A DNA stretch of 6,882 nucleotides from an uncultured Clostridia bacterium. Its GTDB lineage: Bacteria; Bacillota_A; Clostridia; UMGS1840; HGM11507. The notes beneath the pieces are model-generated. The model ran no database searches. It was not told where the DNA came from and worked only from the letters and a program-made list of their open reading frames with translations. The stretch spans positions 1 to 6,882 of the forward strand of contig CAKRUL010000074.1 in the NCBI GenBank assembly GCA_934403665.1. The letters run 5' to 3'. Shown piece by piece: positions 1-5,332 of this stretch. Numbering within the stretch: the stretch's first letter is position 1; the number at the start of each line of letters is the position of its first letter. The position numbers and the translations under genes were made by a program.

Positions 1-562
1 AAGCGGGGTGCGCATCGGAACGCCGGCGGTGACGACTCGCGGCATGCAGGAGGCGGATATGGAGCTGATTGCACAGCCGGTTGACTTTTTCGGTTTGAAT
101 ATCTATCACGGAGCCGAGGTGTTTGCACAGAACGGAAAAACCGTCTATTCCCCTAAAAAAGTCGGCAGACCTCAAACCCATGTCGGTTGGAATGTGGAGC
201 CGAAAAGTCTCTATTGGGCACCCCGCTTTTTCTATGAGCGGTATCACAAACCGATTCTGATTACCGAAAACGGACTTTCCAATCAGGATTGGGTCGCGGC
301 GGACGGCAAGGTGCACGACCCTCAGCGAATCGATTTTCTCACCCGTTATTTAAAGGAATATGAACGCGCTATCCAAGACGGCGTGGAGGCAGTCGGTTAT
401 TTCACCTGGTCTTTTATGGATAATTTTGAGTGGGCGCTCGGCTACAGTCAGAGGTTCGGTCTGACGTATGTGGATTATGAAACGCAAAAACGAACCCTCA
501 AAGATTCCGCCGAATGGTATCGGTCCGTCATTGCAAGCAACGGCGCATGTCTTTCATCATAG
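1..562 (+). CDS. GH1 family beta-glucosidase, C-terminal part (5' end outside window)
   Basis: This is the 3' portion of a glycoside hydrolase family 1 gene; the frame is open from base 2 and about 187 residues are present of a family usually near 440-480 aa. GH1 enzymes are retaining beta-glycosidases of the (beta/alpha)8 fold. The nucleophile motif ITENG is encoded around bases 254-271, with the catalytic Glu codon at 266-268. Further on, the WSFMDNFEW segment supplies the glycone-binding Glu and Trp, and it is followed by the usual [13 protein letters not shown]. The FEW motif and the absence of the Ser/Lys/Tyr phosphate-binding signature argue for a plain beta-glucosidase rather than a 6-phospho-beta-glucosidase, so the enzyme probably acts on cellobiose-like or plant aryl-glucosides in the cytoplasm. 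The C-terminus ([13 protein letters not shown]...) is typical and complete. An intrinsic terminator follows at once, so the gene is not cotranscribed with the next one. The family is certain; the substrate is inferred. Confidence 0.95.
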   Translation, partial: SGVRIGTPAVTTRGMQEADMELIAQPVDFFGLNIYHGAEVFAQNGKTVYSPKKVGRPQTHVGWNVEPKSLYWAPRFFYERYHKPILITENGLSNQDWVAADGKVHDPQRIDFLTRYLKEYERAIQDGVEAVGYFTWSFMDNFEWALGYSQRFGLTYVDYETQKRTLKDSAEWYRSVIASNGACLSS

Positions 563-569
563 AGAGTGG

Positions 570-604
570 AACGCCTGAAGCCATCAAGGTTTCAGGCGTT
601 TTTG
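570..604 (+). terminator. Intrinsic terminator of the beta-glucosidase gene
   Basis: A perfect 10-bp inverted repeat (AACGCCTGAA at 570-579, TTCAGGCGTT at 591-600) encloses an 11-nt loop and runs into a T tract through 603. It begins 8 bases after the stop codon. The GC-rich stem followed by T is the standard Rho-independent design. Confidence 0.9.
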
Positions 605-609
605 TTTCC

Positions 610-739
610 TTTCCTGTCCTCTGCTCTCTGTCCTTTGCTCTCTGTCCTCTGTGTCCTCTGCCCTTTGCCCTCTGCACTCTCCGCCCCCTGCTCTCTGTCC
701 TTTGTCCTTTGTCCTCTGCCCTCTGTTCTCTGCCCTCTT
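610..739. repeat. Degenerate tandem heptamer tract, consensus YCCTYTG (CARAGGR on the minus strand)
   Basis: About 18 seven-base units follow one another, each normally ending in TG: for example TCCTCTG (617-623), CTCTCTG (624-630), TCCTTTG (631-637), CCCTTTG (661-667), CCCTCTG (668-674), then two TCCTTTG (698-711). The register slips by two bases twice (extra TG at 652-653; nine-base unit at 675-683). The plus strand is almost pure pyrimidine with a G about every seventh base, and the minus strand is correspondingly purine-rich. The tract starts just after the beta-glucosidase terminator and ends about 7 bp before the -35 box of the marR-type promoter. Open frames on both strands here are translated repeats without a family signature or ribosome binding site, so I treat the tract as non-coding. 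Confidence 0.9.
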
Positions 740-746
740 TTCTCTC

Positions 747-775
747 TTGACAATAGTATGATTCCGTACTATAAT
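747..775 (+). promoter_or_regulatory. Consensus sigma-A promoter of the marR-MATE operon
   Basis: TTGACA (747-752) and TATAAT (770-775) both match the consensus fully and are separated by exactly 17 bp. Transcription should start near 782, giving a leader of about 35 nt before the ATG at 817. A promoter this strong in front of an efflux operon would need tight repression; the two palindromes overlapping it fit that. Confidence 0.92.
753..772. promoter_or_regulatory. Candidate MarR-family operator 1, in the promoter spacer
   Basis: The core GTATGATTCCGTAC (756-769) lies between the -35 and -10 boxes. Flanking bases extend the symmetry to ATAGTA...TACTAT (753-758 and 767-772), reaching into the -10 box. 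It matches operator 2 at 12 of 14 core positions. A dimer bound here would block RNA polymerase directly. The site is inferred from symmetry, from its repetition and from its position before a MarR-type gene. Confidence 0.7.
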
Positions 776-781
776 ACAATA

Positions 782-801
782 TTGGTACGATTTCGTACAA
801 A
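782..801. promoter_or_regulatory. Candidate MarR-family operator 2, at the transcription start
   Basis: The core GTACGATTTCGTAC (785-798) is a perfect 6+2+6 palindrome, extending imperfectly to TTGGTACGA/TCGTACAAA. Its centre is 29 bp from that of operator 1, just under three helical turns. It lies at and just after the expected transcription start and upstream of the AAAGGAG ribosome binding site (803-809), as is usual for autorepression. Confidence 0.72.
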
Positions 802-816
802 GAAAGGAGTCGACAT

Positions 817-1272
817 ATGGACAAGAACCTTCACGAAAAGATTTATCGGATCAACTGGCTGACCGAGAAAATCGATTCGCTGTATCACCGGGCGGCACGG
901 GAGCTTGGCGTCTCGGACAGCGTTCTGTTTGTGCTCTATATGACCTATATCAACAAGGAAAGATGTCCGCTTCACGATATCTATATGCTGTCCGGCATCA
1001 GCAAGCAGACCATCAATTCAGCAATCCGCAGACTGGAAAACGAGGGAGCCATCTTTCTGGAAAAAAACAGCGGAAAAGCAAAAACCGTTTGTCTGACCGA
1101 GCAAGGCAGGCGCTATGCCAAACAGACAGCGGCAAAATTGTTTGAGGCGGAGTGCAGCGCGTTTCAGAGCTGGAGCGAAGAAGAGCTGAGCCTTTATCTG
1201 ACGCTGATGGAAAAACACAACGCTTCACTGCGAAAAGAAATAGACCGTTTCGGACAAACACAACAGGGATAA
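817..1272 (+). CDS. MarR-family transcriptional regulator, probable repressor of the adjacent MATE pump
   Basis: The protein has 151 aa, a normal MarR length. N- and C-terminal helices should form the dimer interface around a winged helix-turn-helix. The recognition region is SGISKQTINSAIRRLENEG (about residues 59-77), followed by the wing EKNSGKAKTVCLTEQG (about 82-97); KQTINSAIRRLE is a classic MarR DNA-contact pattern. MarR proteins bind palindromic operators as dimers and release them on binding phenolic or cationic compounds. The ATG at 817 follows AAAGGAG with 7 nt spacing, so the start is secure. The gene heads a two-gene operon, with the MATE start 11 bp after its stop codon, an arrangement like mepR-mepA. 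It probably represses its own promoter through the two palindromes at 753-801. The inducing ligand is unknown. Confidence 0.92.
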   Translation: MDKNLHEKIYRINWLTEKIDSLYHRAARELGVSDSVLFVLYMTYINKERCPLHDIYMLSGISKQTINSAIRRLENEGAIFLEKNSGKAKTVCLTEQGRRYAKQTAAKLFEAECSAFQSWSEEELSLYLTLMEKHNASLRKEIDRFGQTQQG

Positions 1273-1283
1273 GGAAGAAAAAA

Positions 1284-2621
1284 ATGAAACAAAGAATTCA
1301 ACTTTCCGACCATTTCGGTTACCGCCGGCTGATTCGTTTCACCATGCCGTCGGTGCTGATGATGATTTTCACCTCGATATACGGCGTGGTGGACGGCTTT
1401 TTTGTGTCCAACTTTGTGGGAAAAACACCGTTTGCCGCCGTCAATTTTATCATGCCGTTTTTGATGGTAGTCGGCGCAATGGGCTTTATGTTCGGCACAG
1501 GCGGCAGTGCTCTGATTGCGAAAACAATGGGAGAAGGAGATCAGCAAAAAGCACAGAGGCTCTTTTCCCTTCTCGTCTATGCAACCATCGTCTGCGGCAT
1601 TGTCATTGCAGGCATCAGCATCGTTTTTTTGGAACCGATTGCCCGATTTCTCGGGGCAGACGACGCCATGCTGGAATATTGCGTGGTGTACGGCAGAATC
1701 CTTCTGATCGCTTTGCCGTTTCTCATGCTGCAATATGCGTTTTCCAGTCTTGTGGTCACGGCGGAAAAGCCCAAGCTGGGGCTGGTTCTGACCATCGCCG
1801 CAGGCATCATCAATATCGTCGGCGATGCGCTTTTTACGGCAGTGCTTCCCTGGGGTGTTGCCGGCGCCGCTCTGGCAACAGCGCTGGGGCAAATCGTGAG
1901 CGGCGTTGTTCCGCTTCTCTATTTTGCACGGAAGAACTCCAGCCGTTTACGGCTCTGCAAACCGCAGTGGGACCGCAAAGCGCTGATACGGGTCTGCACC
2001 AACGGCTCGTCGGAGCTGATGAGCAATATTTCCATGTCGCTTGTCGGCATGCTTTATAATCTTCAGCTGATGAAATATGCAGGAGAGAACGGGGTGGCGG
2101 CATACGGCACCATTATGTATGTCAACTTCGTCTTTCTCGCCGTTTTTATCGGCTATTCCACGGGCGTTGCGCCGGTGATCAGCTATCACTACGGCGCCGG
2201 AAACACAAAAGAGCTGAACGGCTTGCTGAAAAAAAGCGCACTGATTCTTGTCGTGTCCTCGGTGCTGATGTTCGCATGCTCCGAATGGCTGGCAATGCCG
2301 CTGGCAAAGATTTATGTGGGATACGACGCGGAGCTTTTGGAAATGACGGTGCATGCTTTTTCCGTGTATGCCGTTTCCTTCCTCTTTGCCGGGATTTCGA
2401 TCTTCGGTTCTGCCTTCTTCACCGCATTGAACGACGGATTCACCTCGGCTGTCATCGCGTTTCTTCGGACCCTTGTGTTTCAAAGCGCCGCAGTGCTTCT
2501 TCTGCCCTTGCTCTTTGGGTTGGACGGCATCTGGTATTCCATCATCATCGCCGAGTTTCTGGCAGTGTCCGTTGCCCTTCTGTTCCTTGTCCTTCGGCGC
2601 AGAAAATTCCGGTATTGGTGA
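1284..2621 (+). CDS. MATE family multidrug efflux transporter (MepA-like)
   Basis: The protein has 445 aa and is highly hydrophobic, with the roughly 12 membrane helices of MATE Na+ or H+ coupled antiporters, which export cationic drugs and dyes across the cytoplasmic membrane. The first helix region, SIYGVVDGFFVSNFVGK (residues 31-47), carries the Asp37 position typical of the MepA branch. The loop AEKPKLGL (160-167) leads into IINIVGDALF (175-184) with the conserved N...D pair. The C-terminal half repeats the N-terminal plan, as expected for the two-bundle fold. The start at 1284 is chosen because AAGGAAG at 1271-1277 precedes it and because MKQRIQLSDHFGYRRLIRFTM is a usual MATE N-terminus. 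A longer in-frame start at 1152 lies inside the marR-type gene and adds 44 residues with no MATE character. The gene is cotranscribed with the regulator and ends before a strong terminator. Substrate specificity cannot be read. Confidence 0.94.
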   Translation: MKQRIQLSDHFGYRRLIRFTMPSVLMMIFTSIYGVVDGFFVSNFVGKTPFAAVNFIMPFLMVVGAMGFMFGTGGSALIAKTMGEGDQQKAQRLFSLLVYATIVCGIVIAGISIVFLEPIARFLGADDAMLEYCVVYGRILLIALPFLMLQYAFSSLVVTAEKPKLGLVLTIAAGIINIVGDALFTAVLPWGVAGAALATALGQIVSGVVPLLYFARKNSSRLRLCKPQWDRKALIRVCTNGSSELMSNISMSLVGMLYNLQLMKYAGENGVAAYGTIMYVNFVFLAVFIGYSTGVAPVISYHYGAGNTKELNGLLKKSALILVVSSVLMFACSEWLAMPLAKIYVGYDAELLEMTVHAFSVYAVSFLFAGISIFGSAFFTALNDGFTSAVIAFLRTLVFQSAAVLLLPLLFGLDGIWYSIIIAEFLAVSVALLFLVLRRRKFRYW

Positions 2622-2683
2622 GAAAAAAAGACAAAAAAATTGCAACAGGATCCGCTTGCTATCCTGTTGCAATATATTTTTAT
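2621..2683. terminator. Bidirectional intrinsic terminator between convergent operons
   Basis: A perfect 13-bp inverted repeat (ATTGCAACAGGAT 2639-2651; ATCCTGTTGCAAT 2661-2673) encloses a 9-nt loop. On the plus strand it is followed by ATATTTTTAT, serving the MATE gene. On the minus strand the tail is two long T runs (complement of the A-rich 2622-2638), serving uxaC. It sits 17 bp after the MATE stop and 73 bp after the uxaC stop. Confidence 0.9.
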
Positions 2684-2746
2684 CCTGCGCACTTATGTCT
2701 GTGACGCCGTCCAAACGACGGGACTTCCGGAAAAGAACCGGCTGTT

Positions 2747-3976
2747 TTATTCCGCCGCAAAGCCGAAATACTCTTTTGCATTATAATAGGAAATTCCCGC
2801 GACGATTTCCTTCAGCTGTTCCATATCGTTCGGATATTCGCCGTCCTCTACCCAGGTACCGATCAGATTACACAGAATTCTTCTGAAATACTCATGTCTG
2901 GTATAGGACACAAAGCTTCGGCTATCCGTAAGCATTCCGATAAAGTTGCCGAAACAGCCGAGATTGGCAAGGGTTCTCATTTGCTCTTCCATGCCGTCAC
3001 GGTGATCGTTAAACCACCAGCCCGAACCAAGCTGAATTTTGCCCTTTGCCTCCGTTCCCTGGAAGTTGCCGAGCATGGTGCCCAAAACATAATTGTCTTT
3101 CGGGTTGAGCGCATACAGAATGGTTCTTGGAAGCAGATTTTCCTTGTCCAGTGCATTGAGAAGCTTGGAGATTTTTTCCGCAACAGAAAAATCGTTGATG
3201 CTGTCAAAACCGGTGTCTGCTCCTATTTGTTCAAACATTCTTGTGTTGTTATTTCTCATGGCGCCGATATGCAATTGCATGGTCCAGCCGCGTTTTGCAT
3301 ATTCTTTGCCCAAAAACACCAATTTTTCCACAACCTCATCATTGATTTCATCCAGCGAATGATCCGATAATCTGCAGCCATTTTCATGAAAATAGTCCAT
3401 TCTCGCTGCAAGATCGGGTTTGATGTCTTTCAAATCCGGCCGGAAGGTCGGCAAAACCTTTGTTTCAAAATTTTTCAGGGCTTTATGATAGTTCAAATCA
3501 TCATACGGCTGATCCGTTGTGCAAATCACCTCAACATTCGATTTGCGAATGATGTTCTGAACGGAAAATGCGGGAAGCTTCAGCTTTTCGTTGACGATGT
3601 CCCAGATTTCCTTTCCGTTTTTCTCATTGAGAATGAGGTCAATATCAAAATACCGTTTCAGCTCCAGATGCGTCCAATGATACATCGGGTTTCCGATCAG
3701 CTTCGGCATGGTTTTTGCAAAGCACATCCACTTTTCAAACGGATCGGCATCCCCCGTGATATATTCTTCCGCAATCCCGTTGGAACGCAGTTGGCGCCAT
3801 TTATAATGGTCGCCCCCCAAAAACAGTTCATATGCATCGGCAAATTGAGCGTCCTCCGCAATCTGTTTGGGAGAAATGTGGCAGTGATAATCAATGATCG
3901 GCAAATCTTTGACCGACGCAAAAAGAAGCTTTGCCGTTTCATTTTTCAACATAAAATCATCATTTATAAAACTCAT
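2747..3976 (-). CDS. uxaC: Uronate isomerase (glucuronate/galacturonate isomerase), compact form
   Basis: UxaC interconverts D-glucuronate and D-fructuronate, or D-galacturonate and D-tagaturonate, the first cytoplasmic step of hexuronate breakdown. It is an amidohydrolase-superfamily TIM barrel. Family motifs are clear: DYHCH with the HxH metal pair (His31, His33), GDHYKWR (55-61), GNPMYHWTHLEL (95-106), the HIGAMRNNN strand (236-244), GFDSIND (256-262), GSGWWFNDHRDGM (317-329) and GMLTDSRSFVSYTRHEYFRR (347-366). The protein has 409 aa, against roughly 465-470 for well-known members. From a remembered alignment to E. coli UxaC, about 27 residues are missing after LPTFRPD (near residue 181) and a similar number after SDHSLD (near 210); the frame is intact and the active-site motifs survive. 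The start at 3976 is chosen because GGAG (3987-3984) lies 7 nt upstream; starts further upstream, at 3982 or 4066, fit the RBS or the family poorly. It is the last gene of the minus-strand operon, preceded by a structured leader. Confidence 0.93.
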   Translation of the reverse strand: MSFINDDFMLKNETAKLLFASVKDLPIIDYHCHISPKQIAEDAQFADAYELFLGGDHYKWRQLRSNGIAEEYITGDADPFEKWMCFAKTMPKLIGNPMYHWTHLELKRYFDIDLILNEKNGKEIWDIVNEKLKLPAFSVQNIIRKSNVEVICTTDQPYDDLNYHKALKNFETKVLPTFRPDLKDIKPDLAARMDYFHENGCRLSDHSLDEINDEVVEKLVFLGKEYAKRGWTMQLHIGAMRNNNTRMFEQIGADTGFDSINDFSVAEKISKLLNALDKENLLPRTILYALNPKDNYVLGTMLGNFQGTEAKGKIQLGSGWWFNDHRDGMEEQMRTLANLGCFGNFIGMLTDSRSFVSYTRHEYFRRILCNLIGTWVEDGEYPNDMEQLKEIVAGISYYNAKEYFGFAAE

Positions 3977-3998
3977 AATCATACTCCGTGATATACGG

Positions 3999-4052
3999 AA
4001 AAACCGCTCTTCCACAAGGGAACCGTGTTGTCCTCGCAAAAGAGCAGTTTTT
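3999..4052 (-). terminator. Terminator-like hairpin directly upstream of the uxaC ribosome binding site
   Basis: Two 13-nt arms (4040-4052 and 3999-4011) pair over their full length in minus-strand RNA; the one non-Watson-Crick position (4046/4005) is U-G there but an A-C mismatch on the plus strand. The 28-nt loop can hold a smaller helix (CACGG with CC-UU-GUG). In the minus direction the GC part ends GAGCGG followed by five T (4003-3999), then CC and the uxaC leader. Only 22 nt separate the T run from the uxaC ATG, too little for a separate promoter, so the hairpin would act as a partial terminator or attenuator inside the operon transcript. Efficiency cannot be judged by eye. Confidence 0.65.
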
Positions 4053-4061
4053 CGTTTTTGG

Positions 4062-4144
4062 GGCAAACCATCCCAAGCGTTTCCTTTGACCTGTGCTTGG
4101 AAAATGGTCTGCCGGTTGTTTTAACACAGGCACAGTTCCTGTGT
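4062..4144 (-). promoter_or_regulatory. Two further hairpins in the long gap between the oxidoreductase gene and uxaC
   Basis: On the minus strand, first comes a perfect 7-bp hairpin ACACAGG/CCTGTGT (4144-4138 with 4130-4124; 7-nt loop). Next is a long imperfect stem: GGCAGACCAU (4113-4104) pairs with AUGGUUUGCC (4071-4062) with one G-U pair, then a small internal loop, then CCAAGC/GCUUGG (4100-4095 with 4078-4073) around a 16-nt loop. The G-U pair would be an A-C mismatch on the plus strand, so the structure belongs to minus-strand RNA. Neither stem has a T tail, so these are not terminators. They may be processing or stabilising elements, or part of a regulatory leader. I recognise no named riboswitch here. 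Confidence 0.5.
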
Positions 4145-4160
4145 ATCTGATAAGGGAGGG

Positions 4161-5330
4161 TTATTTTCCGCTGTTGATATATTTGGTTTCTACAATAATC
4201 TGCTGTTCTTTTTTGACAACGGTGGAATTTTTGATTTTTTCCTGCAGCAATTCATAAAATCTATCGTCGGGGAAGTTTTTCACATCCACGGTTTCTCCCG
4301 TCCAGCCGCTTAAATGAATCGCGTTGGAAATCGTTAATCCAAAAATGCCCTCTTCGCCCGGAGCCAGCAGGCTTTCCCCATGCAGCACGGCATCGGCAAA
4401 GTTCTGCAAAATTCCAACATGCTGTTTTCCGCCGGAGAAATCCACCGGAATTTCACATTTCCAGCATTCCGGAGAACCGAACGGCACTTTGTTTTCCCGG
4501 TTGAATTCCCGCTCGGAAATCACATTGCGGAAAAAGGTCAATTTGTTGTTTTCGACAACCAGTTTTCCCATATCGCAAGCAACCTCAAGACGGTTCGTTC
4601 CCGGTGCTTCGCCGGTTGAAGTGATATATTCCCCGGTTGTGCCGTTGTTATATTCAAAGTATGCCATCACATCGTCTTCTACTTCAATGTCATAATACTT
4701 TCCAAAGGACACCTTTGCGGATATTTGATCCGGCATGCCGAACATCCACTGCCACAGGTCAATCTGATGCGGATTTTGATTGATCAATGCGCCGCCGCCC
4801 TCTGTTTTCCAGGTGGAACGCCAGGTGCTGCTGTCATGATAGGACTGCGATCTGTACCAATCGGTGATAATCCATGTGATTCTTTTGATGTGGCCAAGCT
4901 CGCCTTTCTTCACCATCTCGCGGATTTTCTGATAAACCGGATTGGTTCTCTGATTATACATAATGCCAAACAGCTTATCCGATTTTGCGGCAGCCTCATT
5001 CATTTCTTTCACCTGTTTGGTATACACGCCTGCCGGTTTTTCCGTGATCACATGCAGATTGTTTTCAAATGCTTTGATTGCCAAGCCCGGATGATCATAA
5101 TGCGGAACGGCAATCAATACCGCGTCGCAAAGTCCGCTTTTATAAAGCTTTTCTGCCTCATCAAACACCGCCACTTCGGGATAAAGCTCGGAAGCTTTCT
5201 CTCTTCTTGCTTCTGCGATATCGCAAATGGCAGTAAGAACCATATTGGAAACTTTTCCGTCCATCAGATTTTTCGCATGGGTTGTGCCCATATTACCAAA
5301 ACCGATGATCCCCATTCTTACCTTTTCCAC
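4161..5330 (-). CDS. Gfo/Idh/MocA family NAD(P)-dependent oxidoreductase
   Basis: The protein has 389 aa and the usual two-domain plan: an N-terminal Rossmann domain and a C-terminal alpha/beta sheet domain for sugar binding and oligomerisation. The dinucleotide motif GFGNMG is at residues 10-15, the acidic end of the second strand is CDIAEAR (36-42), and the conserved EKP with the catalytic-type Lys is at 97-99. The active-site segment GGGALINQNPHQIDLWQW (178-195) carries His188 and Asp191, the family's proton-relay pair. Members oxidise or reduce a hydroxyl or keto group of sugars and inositols, often at C2 or C3. The start is taken as GTG at 5330, 2 bp after the stop of the upstream gene; GGTG (5341-5338) overlaps that gene's end and suggests translational coupling. 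An ATG at 5315 with AAAAGG before it is possible but would remove most of the first beta strand. The substrate is unknown; pairing with a TIM-barrel isomerase and UxaC suggests a uronic acid or its glycoside. Confidence 0.9.
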   Translation of the reverse strand: MEKVRMGIIGFGNMGTTHAKNLMDGKVSNMVLTAICDIAEARREKASELYPEVAVFDEAEKLYKSGLCDAVLIAVPHYDHPGLAIKAFENNLHVITEKPAGVYTKQVKEMNEAAAKSDKLFGIMYNQRTNPVYQKIREMVKKGELGHIKRITWIITDWYRSQSYHDSSTWRSTWKTEGGGALINQNPHQIDLWQWMFGMPDQISAKVSFGKYYDIEVEDDVMAYFEYNNGTTGEYITSTGEAPGTNRLEVACDMGKLVVENNKLTFFRNVISEREFNRENKVPFGSPECWKCEIPVDFSGGKQHVGILQNFADAVLHGESLLAPGEEGIFGLTISNAIHLSGWTGETVDVKNFPDDRFYELLQEKIKNSTVVKKEQQIIVETKYINSGK

Positions 5331-5332
5331 AA

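Noticed and set aside
514..862. Open frames on both strands across the heptamer tract (proteins rich in Leu/Cys/Pro/Ser, or Arg/Gln/Glu/Lys)
   Set aside because: They are direct translations of the 7-base repeat, overlap known gene ends, the terminator and the promoter, and have no credible ribosome binding site or family motif.
1152..1283. Longer MATE N-terminus starting inside the marR-type gene
   Set aside because: The extra 44 residues are out-of-frame marR sequence. The ATG at 1284 has its own AAGGAAG site and begins a normal MATE N-terminus.
1947..2714. 255-aa minus-strand open frame opposite the MATE gene
   Set aside because: Its His/Gln/Lys-rich composition is the antisense shadow of a membrane protein gene, with no domain signal; it also crosses the bidirectional terminator.
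2707..2741. Small hairpins CCGTC/GACGG and CCGG/CCGG downstream of uxaC
   Set aside because: Stems of 4-5 bp without T tails are weak, and the strong terminator at 2639-2673 explains the 3' end.
3977..4066. Extension of UxaC by 30 residues upstream of 3976
   Set aside because: The extension translates the terminator-like hairpin and leader, has no UxaC similarity, and the GGAG site fits the 3976 start.
4072..4090. Catabolite-repression (cre) site around GGAAACGCTTGGG (minus strand) upstream of uxaC
   Set aside because: Only the central AACGCT fits; the outer TG and CA positions mismatch, and the bases are better explained by the hairpin loop and stem.
3977..4160. T-box or other named riboswitch in the uxaC leader
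   Set aside because: I found no T-box sequence or other conserved core that I recognise; it is kept only as an unclassified structured leader.
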